Shown piece by piece: positions 21,023 to 30,513 of a stretch of 30,513 nucleotides of DNA. How positions within the stretch are numbered: the first letter of the stretch is position 1; each line of letters starts with the position of its first letter. The translations under genes and the position numbers were made by a program. The notes below the pieces were generated by a model. The model worked only from the letters and a program-made list of their open reading frames with translations. It was not told where the DNA came from and searched no databases. The stretch lies in the NCBI GenBank assembly GCA_000310025.1, contig FN649747.1, positions 15,652 to 46,164 of the forward strand, written 5' to 3'. Origin of the DNA: Ectocarpus siliculosus. Taxonomy: Eukaryota > Sar > Phaeophyceae > Ectocarpales > Ectocarpaceae.

Positions 21023-21900
21023 CTAGAAAGCGAACGATGCGGAGCGGTGGGGCCAAAACAAGTGTGTGAGAGAAGCGGCGGAATAAATACCAGCGAAATT
21101 TGAGGCCCAAGGTGTTGCTGCCAGACACGCTTTAGTCCGTGTCCTCTATCACCAAGTGAAAATACACGATGGTCCTCAGCAACAATAGTCCCCGTGTTGG
21201 TTAGGGGCGTCGCACGTGGGGTTGATTCAAAGGGAAGGAAGGTCTCCACGGTTAGTGAGAGAGTGTCCGGAACTCAAAGGAACGACAATTAACTACCATG
21301 GGGTCGGTGGCGCTGTTCTGCACGTCGACACGCGCGCCGCGTCGGGTACGGGGCGTTCACGCCACGAACGGACGGAAACACTGATTGCAACCTGGCTTCT
21401 CAAGCTGTGCCAAGCTGTTGAACGTTGCACAACTCTAGAAACATGACGAATTCTGTGTGGTCCGGCAGGGCACACGTTGATATCTACCACATCGTCAATG
21501 TCGGTGCCCGTTAGGACACCTTCGTTCGACCCACAAGCTTTTTTACACCGCCCTTCCGCCCAAAGGCCGTGGAGATGCTACTACAGTGCAGAGGAACCCT
21601 CAGACCAGCTGACAAAATGAATCGACGAAAGTTTATGTAGCGGGGCGAGAACCGCTGCAACTAACCCGCTCCGACTTACCGGCGTGGACATCTTCGAGTG
21701 AGTTTACAGCAGTGCGCTGTGCGACCAAAGCGATGTACGTACAGAGCCTAGAGGCCCGCACAGCAGCGTGCGTATCCCGCCGGCTTCTACATTCCACGGC
21801 ATCTCTTGGTCCTGAAAAACGCACACACCTTTTTGAATACCTCGGGGAGTTTGACCGCTGTTGCCTTCTTCACGACTGCTGCACAGCAGCAAACAACTAT
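21023..21900. other. Between gene C and the EsV-1-7 gene, no supported exon
   Basis: No clear exon on either strand. The acceptor TAG of gene C exon 21022 lies at 21023-21025, so upstream exons of gene C may be hidden here. The 3' untranslated region or a last exon of the EsV-1-7 gene would also fall here. Confidence 0.35.
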
Positions 21901-23022
21901 TTACATCCACGAAAAGCGGCATGTGATTTTTTTCTTGGCCGGTACATGAGGTCCTATGTAGATGACAACCGACTTGTCAATGAACACAAGAACAGCAGCG
22001 GCAAGTATGAGGGAGAGAGCGGTCACACGGCTGAGCGTTAATACCTTGTTCGCTTGCTTGGCTGCCAAGCTCGCCGTAGTGAGCTTGAACCTTTTCCTCT
22101 TGAAGACATCTACCATTCCGTCCTTCGCGTGCCGCGGGCAGAACTCCGCCATCTTGCTGCCGTCGACCCCGTACGACGGCATCGTCGTGCACCCTGCGTT
22201 GCCGCACCTCTTGGCGACGACATCCACCATGCCTGGCTTGGCGTGACGCGGACAGAACTCCCTAACCTTGGAGCCTTCCACGCCGTACGACGGTGTCGCG
22301 TCGCAGCCGCTGTGGCCGCACCTCTTGGTGGTCAAGTTCACCATGCCCGGCTTCGAGTGATGCGCGCAGAACTTGGTCTCGTCGGTCCCCTCTTCCCCGA
22401 ACAGAGGCTTCGTGTTGCACCCGGGATGGTTGCACAGCTTCCTTCTCTTGCTGGCTACGACGTCCGCCATCCCAGCCTTCGAGTTGGATGCACCGAGCTT
22501 GATGGTCGGCGCGCCTTCCACCACACAAGCTGGACGCTTGCGGCCTAGCTGACCGACGTTAGCCGTATTCGCCGCCTGCGCATGTGAGCAGAACTCCGCC
22601 GTCTTGCCACCGCCCACGCCGAAAGGCAGGGTTTCGTTGTCGTCTGCATGCTGCCGCGGGCTCTGCCCTCTCCCCTCCACTACATAGGTCATTCTGTCCT
22701 TCGTAAGCTGAGGGCAGAGACCTGCCATCTTGCAACCCTCTACGCCGTACGACGGCCACTTGGTGCATCCCGGATGGCCGCACCTCTTCACATCGAGGTT
22801 CACCATCATCCCCGGATTGCCGTGACGAGAGCAGTTCTTGGAACCCTCCATACCGCACGACGGATGTTCCATGCAGCAGCCTGGACGGCCGCCGGTCTTC
22901 TTGCAGAAGTCTACCATCCCGTTTTCCGCGTGCCCAGAGCAGAATTCTGCCGCCCTAACGCGACCCCCTTCAACGCCGGACGACGCACGCTCGGCGCATC
23001 CTTGATGCCGACATGCGACCAT
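21901..23022 (-). CDS. Gene B: EsV-1-7 repeat cysteine-rich protein
   Basis: A 373-residue frame starts at ATG 23022-23020 (context ACCATGG) and ends at TAA. The frame stays open upstream but has no earlier ATG. It contains EsV-1-7 motifs, C-X4-C-X16-C-X2-H followed by a GMV segment. Three are complete near the C-terminus: residues about 197-234, 235-272 and 273-306 (for example CGHSGC...EFCPRHAKPGMVDV). The first unit, at residue 4, has 18 rather than 16 spacer residues. Those between are degraded: missing first Cys, Leu for His, or only a GMADVV remnant. The family is expanded in brown algae, occurs in a phaeovirus, and includes the Ectocarpus developmental regulator IMM; the biochemical role is unknown. 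Residues after 326 are either a hydrophobic, possibly membrane-spanning tail (TALSLILAAAVLVFI) or intron read-through, because AACAAG/GTATTA at 22045/22044 is a good donor. Confidence 0.9.
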   Translation of the reverse strand: MVACRHQGCAERASSGVEGGRVRAAEFCSGHAENGMVDFCKKTGGRPGCCMEHPSCGMEGSKNCSRHGNPGMMVNLDVKRCGHPGCTKWPSYGVEGCKMAGLCPQLTKDRMTYVVEGRGQSPRQHADDNETLPFGVGGGKTAEFCSHAQAANTANVGQLGRKRPACVVEGAPTIKLGASNSKAGMADVVASKRRKLCNHPGCNTKPLFGEEGTDETKFCAHHSKPGMVNLTTKRCGHSGCDATPSYGVEGSKVREFCPRHAKPGMVDVVAKRCGNAGCTTMPSYGVDGSKMAEFCPRHAKDGMVDVFKRKRFKLTTASLAAKQANKVLTLSRVTALSLILAAAVLVFIDKSVVIYIGPHVPAKKKITCRFSWM

Positions 23023-23894
23023 GGTTGTTGGTCGGCGGAAGTACTTGTACTGCTGTAGTCGCCGCGTTGTAGCCGCTAGCGGAAAAAGCACGCCGCCAGA
23101 GTTGGTCCAGCGCCAGGGAAGTGGGAGTGAGACGAGGAGAGCGCTGAACTGCAACCTTGCTGGTGTCTCTCGCGGAGATGATGGAGGTCGGGTGAGCTCC
23201 CGCCCAACGGACCGCTGACTCTCAGGCAAGGCAAGACTGCTCTGCCTGCTGCTGACGATACCTGAAGCGCGGGCAAGGGGGGAACGCAATGGCTACGACA
23301 TGAGGGGGGTTGATTTCAACATTTAAACTTCTCCCGTTTGTGTGGACCCCACCGGCGGGGAGCGAGAGCTACCGGCCGCTGGCGCTTGGGGTCGAGAGAC
23401 AAGGAAAGAGATTGTCGGCCATATGCATACATGTGTGCGTCTTGAGTGAGTGAGCGAGGCACTACTGTAATCCGCCTACCTACAGGTTTTTGGTTGCAAT
23501 GTTGGAACATGCAAGAACATGTACAGAATCAAGCGGGAGTCCCGTTCAATCATAGCACGGAAACAACGTACGCAGTAGTCACCTCGGTCGTCTCGCTCAG
23601 AACCAAGAGCGCGCTTCGATGAGGACAATTTATTGTCGTCTGCACTCGATACTTGGCCCGTAACAAATGTTGGTGGAATAGATAACGAATGCAGGTAGAC
23701 CTTGTTGGCTAAAAATTTACTCACAGGCGGTCGTTCATTCATCGCGCGATTGAACGCCGGTCAGCGACGACGACGACATCCTCCATCTGCCACACACATT
23801 TATTTCGGAGCCCGTGTTCTCGACGTGGAATGATACTTTTAGGAGCAGTGGTGCAGTAAAACGCGTGATACTACACGTGTGGTTCATGTGCCGT
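23023..23894. other. Upstream region of the EsV-1-7 gene
   Basis: The frame continuous with gene B upstream of its ATG (to 23289) is Ser/Arg/Leu-rich and lacks ATG, so it is probably 5' untranslated. A minus-strand stretch at about 23585-23660 reads QVSSADDNKLSSSKRALG and ends at a possible donor, but its acceptor is weak and it is not called as an exon. Confidence 0.35.
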
Positions 23895-23926
23895 TCATTT
23901 CCAGGCACGTCGCGTAAGTTGTCCGG
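23895..23926 (-). CDS. Candidate terminal exon of gene A
   Basis: A good acceptor (TGTTTTCGCAG at 23927-23937) precedes 23926. If gene A's exon ending at 25056 leaves phase 1, joining here gives GQLTRRAWK then TGA at 23895. In phase 0 the same acceptor opens a 63-codon frame to TGA at 23735. The phase-1 reading fits the resolved chain, but an undetected exon could lie between. Confidence 0.3.
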
Positions 23927-25055
23927 CTGCGAAAACATTCGCTGCCGCCGCGCACCTAGCTCGTTGGGTGGCCCTAGAGGAGGAAGTGAAAATCCTACCG
24001 TATCTCCCGACTACCTGGCCGTCGGACTCGACTCAATAGTTCAATGAATAGTGACGAGGATGCTGTGTTTGGGGGGCACCCAGTTCACATCGTTAGACCA
24101 GCTGAACGATCATTGCCACACTCCCATGCATCCTTCGGCATTATGTATGCATACGACGAGCAGTATTAGACTACTGTTATTCCGTTTGCCATCTGGTCTG
24201 TATTCACCAAAAACAAGTGTGCGTGTAGCATGTCATCATCCCGGCACACTTCCCCCCACAGTGCCACGACATAGCGGGACTACACACTCTTCACACGCGA
24301 CCCACTGTGAAATCTACGGTGTACATCAAACCTTACTACTAACGCCCTCTCCTATCATGTGGTTAATTGTGCTCGAAGGTCACAATATAACTGAAGGTGT
24401 GCCTCCTCCCGAAACTGGTATCAGAACGCGAGTCCGCACCGACGTCGTATCCATCATGTGTTTATCGACCCTGCTCGTTTCGTCCCACACCCCATGCAGA
24501 GCCACGACTAATTAATCACCATAAGGTGCACTGTATGCTACTTCCGACGAACACGGGAAACATCACCAGAAAGAATACTATGGTGGTTGGCGCACCCGGT
24601 TGCTGATTGAGGTACACAGCGCTAGACACCACCACCGGTCGGCACAAACCGAGCTATCTCCACAACAAAAAAGGCAATCTCCCAGCCGTGAAATAGCTTC
24701 GGTTCCACGGCCACGGCAACGACGCGAAAGCAAATCAAGGTTTTTTCACTCATGTCACCGCCAGTGAACCCACGCCGTTCGTCAGAACTGTGTCAGCCGG
24801 CACACGCACCATGACAGACCCCCGCACGCCTCTATCGGGAAGATCTCTGTATGTACGTGTCAAATGCCAACAACCAACAGCAAACAAGTACCGGACAAGG
24901 CCCCTAGCGACGGTTGCTCGCTCGCTAGCTGTGGATGTATTATGCCACGAAGAAGGCTGAAGTAAGCCCAGGGGGTAACAGTATGGTGCAACCCGCGATC
25001 TCCTTTTTCAGCGAGTACGTACACGTCGACCGACGTTAAAAAAAAAACTACTTAC
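23927..25055. other. Intron or intergenic sequence
   Basis: The GTAAGT donor of the gene A exon ends at 25055 and the next candidate acceptor is at 23927, so this may be a 1.1-kb intron. A plus-strand 154-codon frame at 24051-24515 has His/Thr/Ser-rich, codon-unbiased composition and is not supported. Nothing else is recognisable. Confidence 0.35.
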
Positions 25056-28000
25056 CGACCAGCACACCAGAGGGATAGTAGCAGGCACCATCCGCAGGAA
25101 AGGGAAATCGGGCCTCCTCCGCAGCTGAACAAGAAAATAATAAAACTCGACAATTTTCTCGCGAAAATTAAACGCCCGGAACCATCGTCCAAGAAACAAC
25201 GCAAGAAGAAACAAATCAGTTCGAATTCCGGTATTTTGTCGCCACACCTTCCCGGAATTTTTTTGGTGCGCCTCGCCAATCGATTCCTTAGGGGCGCAAT
25301 GAACCCATTTGAGCTACGAAAACAGTGGTCCTTTCTGCTTCGTTTGTTTAGATCCATGCCAAAGTCAAAGTCCGAGATCCTTGCTGAGGATACTTCGACC
25401 CCGTCCCCCTCTTTGAAGAAAAATGCGGACATCTACCGCGGGTGGCGCCAACAGAACTCACAAGTAGCGATCGCGTATCCCTTATCAAACGGCGGCGGGT
25501 TTTCTTTGTCGAGGTCCCACCCCCACACAAAAACGCCGTCGAGCTGCACCTCGAACCCTTTTTGCACGACGTGGAGAGAGTAGCCGAAGCTGACGTTCTC
25601 GTCGATGCCGTTGCTGCCCCCGCTGCTTTTCCCTTCTCTTCGTAGGCGGCGTCGGCGGATGATTCGTCCCAGCGTCGCCAGCGGGTTGGCCTTCCACAAC
25701 TGCCTCTCTAGCCAGTTTCCTCTTCCGCCACTCGGGTCGAGCTTCTCGGCTTGTCTCGCAAAAGGGTTTCGCTTTTCAACGACGATGCGTCCCCCGACCG
25801 TCACCACCTGGATAGAGGGCGGCGGTAGCATGGCGGAGAGGTGAGCATCACAAGAGGCATGCGTCAACACGTCGGTAGCTTGTACTCTAGTCCAGAATAC
25901 GATCGAGACGGGTCCGTGATGTATGAATAATACATGATGTAGATGCTGTTATGTAGGCCTGATTATCCTCACCAAAGTACGAAGAACAAAATCATCAACA
26001 AAAAAGATACTCGAAACACGGAAGGGCAAACACTTGGTGGACGAGCTCAAGATATAGAGCGTGTTACTGTAGAACCCTTGCTTTCTGCGTCTATTCGTTA
26101 TGAGCCAAGGACAAAAACGCTATGAGCGGAGCGATGCAGCAGGACGTGCTGCACTACGCCCATCGGTGGAGATTTCTTCGTGCCCCCACGGAGGGGGCAC
26201 GCGCGGCGGTCGGGTCGGGCCCACGTGTTTGTCTCAAATGCTGGCAGTGTCGCCGCCGACTTGCAGTTTTGAAAGGTTCTTGGATAGAAAGCAACAACAA
26301 ACATCAGTTCCTTCACTGCGTCCACTCACCACGTCCCCCGTCTTCGTAACCTGGAGCACGATGTCGTCCCCAAAGTACGTCGGCGGTGGGATGCTGGGGC
26401 CATTCTTGGCCATCACTGCTGTTGCCTCGCTCTCGTCGCCGTTGTTGCTGCTTCTGCTGGTACAGCTCCCTCTGTCTTCGCTGTCGCTGTCGGTGGCCCT
26501 CTCACCCTCCGTTTCTCCGGACGATGAGCCGCTGCCACGGCCCGCTGTTGAGAAAACAATTGGCGAGGAAGGTGAAGGCAGTGAGTGCTTGAGGCTTCAA
26601 TTTCTTCGATATAAAGCGCGTGTTTCTCTATCGAACAATAGGGTATGTATACGCCCGATCACTCACAATATTGGTAGTGCAGGCCTTTGAGCAAGTAAGG
26701 TTATTTTCCACCCTGGACCTAAATAGAACCGCGCTCGCCTCGACGGTAACAAACATGCTACGAGAGGAAAAACCCTTGCCGCGACAGCGAGCATTTTCAC
26801 GAACTCCTGTGCCCTTACAAAGGTCTGGAGTGTCACGTTGAAATAGTCAACCCAACACAATCTTCGAGTTACGATCGACGGAATAAATGAGGTGCCCAGG
26901 GTGGAACGCCCCCCCCCCCTCGCCACAACCTCTAATTTTCTCCAAAAACAACGCAAGACATTTCCGGTCGTGTCACCCTCTCTTTCCGTCGCGACGAGGT
27001 CAACAACCGAAATCCACGGGACACGGGAGGGTGCGAAACAAAGGCTTCCTCAAGCAAAAACGGGTGCAAAGTATACAGAGTGTGACTGCACCTTGAGCCG
27101 TGCCCTCTGGCTGCTGCGGCGGGACCTTCTCCTCCTCGTCGTCGTCCTCGTCCTCGTTCTCCTTCTTCTCCTTGTTCACGTCCGACTTCTTCTTCCGCTC
27201 GCGAAGAAAATCTTCCAGTTTTCCATCGATCTCGGCAACACCGTCGGCTGTCTCTTCCCCCTGGTTCTCGAGCGCCTTCGGCCGCGCCGTCCGTTGCATT
27301 CTGTCGTGGATGGAGCGCATGGCCTGCGCCGGATCGGCGGCGGCCAGGACCTTGAGGTCTGCCCGAGGGTCAACACCGTCGTAGTCGGGGTTCAGGCCCG
27401 ACACAAAGGTTTCCGTGTCGAATTCCCTCCAAGGTTGGTTTTCGGCGGCCTGGACCATTTCGTCGTGGAAAGCGTCGTACCGCTGCCTGCCTGAGAGCAG
27501 TAAACTGCCGTCCACCCCCATGGTCATGATGTACTCCCCGTCCAGAGTGGCCATTGACGACGGGAAGCGCAGCTCCTCTCCCACCTGTGGGACGAATCGT
27601 CAGAAAGTCGGCAACTCAATTTGCGGACAGCAAACACGAGGGGGGAGTGTCAACACATTCCTTTGGCAACCGTGGTCATGTTGAAAAACGAGTGCGGGCA
27701 TACCGCGCGGAGGGGGCGCGGAGGGGGGGGGGGAGGGGGGGAGGGGGGGAATACTCATAGTCGTGCATGCCGTAGTCGTTAGACCATTGACCTCGCATCC
27801 CTACGAAGGCGGGACGGAGCACGCCGGGTTCGCACTGGACCAGGCTCTCACATCACCAAGCGCGAAGCGCCGTGAGGTATTCGGTGAGTCGCATGAAGGG
27901 TGCGCTGCATCTTGCTAAGGGGGCGCGGGGGGTGTGTGGGCAATACGTTAACTAGGCATTCAGAATCGACAGTCGCGACCATGTATCCATGGTGACGAAC

Positions 28001-28387
28001 GTGCGAAAAATCTCCGCATACCCCACCCCGTGCGGGGTCCTGGCGCAGGTCAGTTCCCAGTTGATTTTTTTACGCGAGCTACACCGCGAGTTGTCACTAA
28101 CTCCACCCCCGGGCGGGAGGTACCGTTGCCTCGTGGCCGGGGCGGAGAGCCGGATCAAGAGCTGGCTGGTTTGCGAGGCTCTATCTCTCGGCAGGTGGCA
28201 GCGACTCTGACAAGACCAAACAGAGAGCAACGAAAACAACAATATGTTCGGGAACTTTCTGTAAGGGAAATTTTCGTTCACCATCAGGTAGGACGGCCTC
28301 CATGCGAGTCGGTCGACCGTGCGCTGAGCTGATGGAGAGGACGGTGTGGTTCCCGCGCCCGCGATGCCCTGCTGATCGTCCTGGTGT

Positions 28388-28428
<41 letters not shown>

Positions 28429-30056
28429 AGACTGCTGCTGCTGCCGCCGCTCTTGAGACTGCTGTTCTTGGTGCTGCTGCTCGAGCTGCTGCCGTCTACG
28501 AAGCCGCCTGAGGACGTGCAGCCGCATCCAGCGGGGGTTCTCAGCGTACGGTGTCACGACGGCCGACATGCCGGAGGCCGTGTAGCGGGCGCGGCAGTCG
28601 AAGAAAAACTCGCCCCCCGGCTGCACATGCACCAGGGTGCTGGTGTCCTCCTGTGGTTGATTTGTACAACGAGAGAGAAGCGATACCGGGGAACGTAGAG
28701 AAGGGTAAATAAGGAGGGGTATTTGCTTCGCTGTGGGTGCGGTAATTGTGGCGCAACGGACTCAGCATTCCGTGCCTGCCACAACATCGGCAGAATGCTT
28801 TGTGTGCCTGTGATAATGATCGTGCGGACGAATGCGTTTGAGCGAACGACGCTTCCCGGCCGCCATCTCGAAGTGTGCCATTGGCGACAGTGCGATTCTC
28901 TTTGCGCTTTGTCCAGGTGACAAATAACAATGAAGCAACACGAAGGGAAACGTTTCCGCTCAGGTCGTTCCCAGCGTTGCCGAGTGAAACTCAATAAAAT
29001 TTTACCGAATGCGAGCAAGAAACGGGGGCTAGATTTCTTCTGACATTCAGCACCCTTCAAGCCAGATGGTTCATGTCAGCATATCCGTGTCCAACAAGAA
29101 GCAAATGATTCCACTGTAGGTAGTTCTAGGCAAGTGCGATACTAGTCGGGAATTGAAATGAAGGAAGGGACGGGAAAGGGAAGGGCAGGGGAGGGGTAAT
29201 TGTCTTTTGGTCTTGTAAAGTCCCCCCGAAGTGATGTTTTGTCGTCGGAAGTCGGTGTGTATCTGTTTGGTGTCGCGTTAGTAGTTACCTATTTCGTTGT
29301 TGTAGGGGAACCGGTCTGTCTGCCGTTTTTGTTTCGTTGTCTTTCTCTCTCTCTGTTTTTTTTCTCTGCCTATTTCTTTTCTTTCTTTTTTTGCCTTTCG
29401 TTTTTTCATCCCTTTGACCGGGGTCGTCGATCGTCTATGTACCGATTATTGTTTTCCATACTGTTGATTTTTTTTTTCGGTTGGATAACAAATCGCGCCT
29501 TTGGAGGTATTTATTTATTTATTTATTTTTAAAGGTGTACCCGGGGGCTGTTGGCGTGTGACCACGGAAGGCGTCCACGTCACATGAGAAGGAAGGCATC
29601 CGCGTCACATGAGAAGGTACTGCGTGGAGACCGGAACGTTTTTTTTTCATATGAAGACAAGAACAACGACAACAACAACAACAAACCCTGCTAAATTCTC
29701 AGAGTGAGTCTCCAGAGCAAGCGAACAACGAACACCAGCAAATAAATTATCATCCACAACAGCCACCATGGCAACACAGTGACAGCACATGTGACTATGC
29801 ACCTCAGATCCATCCTGGGGAACTGGGCCCTGCCCGTTGGCGTGTAGTCCCACGTATCCCTGAGGCTCCACGGTGAAAATCGCTCCGGAGCCCCCCTGCA
29901 ACGCGGGAACACCAACAGCAGCATCGCCTTGCTACGTTAAATGCTAGCATTATCATTGAGAGCACCACCAGTGTCTTCATCGTTGCGACTACCATCACAA
30001 ACAACAACAACAACAACAACAACAACAGTAACAACAGTAACGACAGCAACGACAGC

Positions 30057-30120
<64 letters not shown>

Positions 30121-30393
30121 GCAGCAGCAGCAACGACAGCAACGACACAAACAGTAACGGCGACAACAGCAACAACATGAACAAGAAAAAACGGGAATTT
30201 ATATTCCAAACTCGCATGTCAGGGCAAACAGCGTTGGCCGTTCAGCGGTCGGTGGGGTAGCAAGCGCTGCGCTCCCTCGCCGCCTAGAGGAACATGCTCA
30301 GTCTCGCGTACCTCTCGCTCTACGAACAAAGTCACCTCCGACAATGCATCGTGCAAATAGCTGACCTCGAGAATTTCAAAGACGAGAGGTTTT
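25056..30393 (-). CDS. Gene A: large unrecognised protein, 5' truncated at window end
   Basis: Exons from high to low: 30393-30312, 29895-29803, 28650-28282, 27584-27092, 26544-26330, 25807-25462, 25124-25056. Phases match at all six junctions (0,0,0,1,0,1), giving about 555 residues of continuous frame. Acceptors are strong (for example CTCTATCCAG before 25807), and most donors are GTGAGT or GTAAGT types. The sequence alternates beta-like, DG-containing segments (SMATLDGEYIMTMGVDGSLL; DDIVLQVTKTGDV joined to VVTVGGRIVVEK; FGYSLHVVQKGFEVQLDGVF) with disordered inserts: a Gln-rich tract at about 28370-28500, a Lys/Glu/Asp-rich helix near 27110-27220, and a Ser/Asp-rich block at 26400-26540. 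The alternation of DG turns with acidic linkers is vaguely like axonemal central-pair scaffolds, but I cannot assign a family. The N-terminus lies beyond the window, and the C-terminus is unresolved. Confidence 0.75.
28383..28500. repeat. CTG/CAG trinucleotide tract in gene A coding exon
   Basis: An almost pure CTG run (about 28390-28425) and interrupted CTG/CTC triplets to 28485 encode the Gln-rich stretch of gene A on the minus strand. The interruptions (CTCTTGAGA) recur at about 28424 and 28452, as if a block of about 28 bp had been duplicated. Confidence 0.8.
29160..29530. other. Low-complexity intronic region
   Basis: A purine-rich GGGAAGGG stretch (29160-29197), pyrimidine-rich TTTCTCTC and TTTTCTTT runs (29338-29410) and a TATT tetranucleotide run (29507-29525) occur within the gene A intron between exons ending 29803 and starting 28650. 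The open plus frame here is rich in Phe, Leu and Ser from the T-runs and is not a gene. Confidence 0.6.
29566..29615. repeat. 25-bp direct tandem repeat
   Basis: GGAAGGCRTCCRCGTCACAT plus GAGAA is present twice in tandem (29566-29590 and 29591-29615) with two mismatches, followed by GGTACTGCGTGG. The central CGTCACATG resembles basic-helix or leucine-zipper binding sites, but nothing else supports a regulatory role. Confidence 0.7.
29998..30180. repeat. (CAA)n microsatellite
   Basis: About 180 bases of ACAACA units with scattered CAG interruptions (ACAGTAACGACAGC near 30025-30055; GCAGCAGCAG near 30120). It lies in the gene A intron between exons 30312 and 29895. The frames reading poly-Thr (plus) and poly-Val, poly-Leu (minus) are products of the repeat. 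Confidence 0.9.
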
Positions 30394-30404
30394 CTGCATC
30401 TGTT

Positions 30405-30513
30405 ATTCGCCCCCCCCCCCCCCACCCCCCCCCCCCCCTACCCCCCAAAAACAACCGCCCCCCCCCCAAAAAACCCCCCCCACCCCCCCCCCCATTAAAA
30501 AAAAAAAAAAACC
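30405..30513. other. Low-quality scaffold edge
   Basis: Runs of C interrupted by single A or T, then a terminal A run. As at the other end, this looks like read-end artefact, although a C-rich simple repeat that stopped assembly is possible. It begins just upstream of the first gene A exon seen. Confidence 0.65.

Noticed and set aside
22054-22548. Plus-strand frames opposite the EsV-1-7 gene
   Set aside because: Their regular composition merely mirrors the repeats on the minus strand, where the Cys/His motifs are unmistakable.
29998-30180. Regular repeat considered as a CRISPR-like array
   Set aside because: It is a trinucleotide microsatellite without spacers, and the genome is eukaryotic.
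29804-30217. 137-codon minus-strand frame rich in Leu and Val
   Set aside because: It is a translation of the (CAA)n microsatellite and crosses the real gene A exon 29895-29803 in another frame.

Overview
This window looks like a complete draft scaffold from a brown alga (Phaeophyceae), probably Ectocarpus or a relative. The main evidence is an intact EsV-1-7 repeat protein on the minus strand at 21901-23022, a cysteine-rich repeat family greatly expanded in brown algae. The other genes support an intron-rich nuclear genome: short, phase-compatible exons with high third-position GC, GT-AG introns, and long repeat-filled intergenic DNA. There are no bacterial operons, CRISPR arrays, rRNA genes or intact tRNA genes. 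Both ends (about 1-395 and 30405-30513) are homopolymer-rich and look like low-quality sequence. All gene models were built by eye from reading frames, splice signals and intron phase; no alignment or search was run.

Layout. 1-4.7 kb is gene-poor and repeat-rich: a 230-bp tandem array, a perfect palindrome in a TGTTGG-rich patch, a decayed 41-bp satellite, a minisatellite and one copy of a dispersed repeat. 4.9-8.5 kb holds a plus-strand multi-exon gene (gene D) with phase-0 introns, ending in a cysteine-rich tail at 8469. Its 3' flank carries two matched hairpins. 9.4-9.9 kb may contain decayed coding sequence, and 9.9-11.2 kb shows nothing convincing. Minus-strand exons then run from 21.0 kb down to 11.2 kb. 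The 5' block (gene C, 21022-18153) chains through nine exons with matching phases. The 3' block (15510-11176) has good exons but unresolved junctions, and may be the same gene. Between them, at 15.5-17.8 kb, is a region of internally duplicated repeats.

21.9-23.0 kb is the EsV-1-7 gene (gene B). 25.1-30.4 kb is a further minus-strand gene (gene A) whose seven exons join in frame with consistent phases. Its 5' end runs off the window, and its 3' end may lie near 23.9 kb.

Only the EsV-1-7 protein can be placed in a family. Genes A, C and D are well supported as coding but I do not recognise their products. Nothing suggests that the four loci form one pathway: three lie head-to-tail on the minus strand and one is on the plus strand. 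The most interesting items are the EsV-1-7 protein, with its repeat decay gradient and alternative C-terminus, and the family of tRNA-promoter-like and dispersed repeats.
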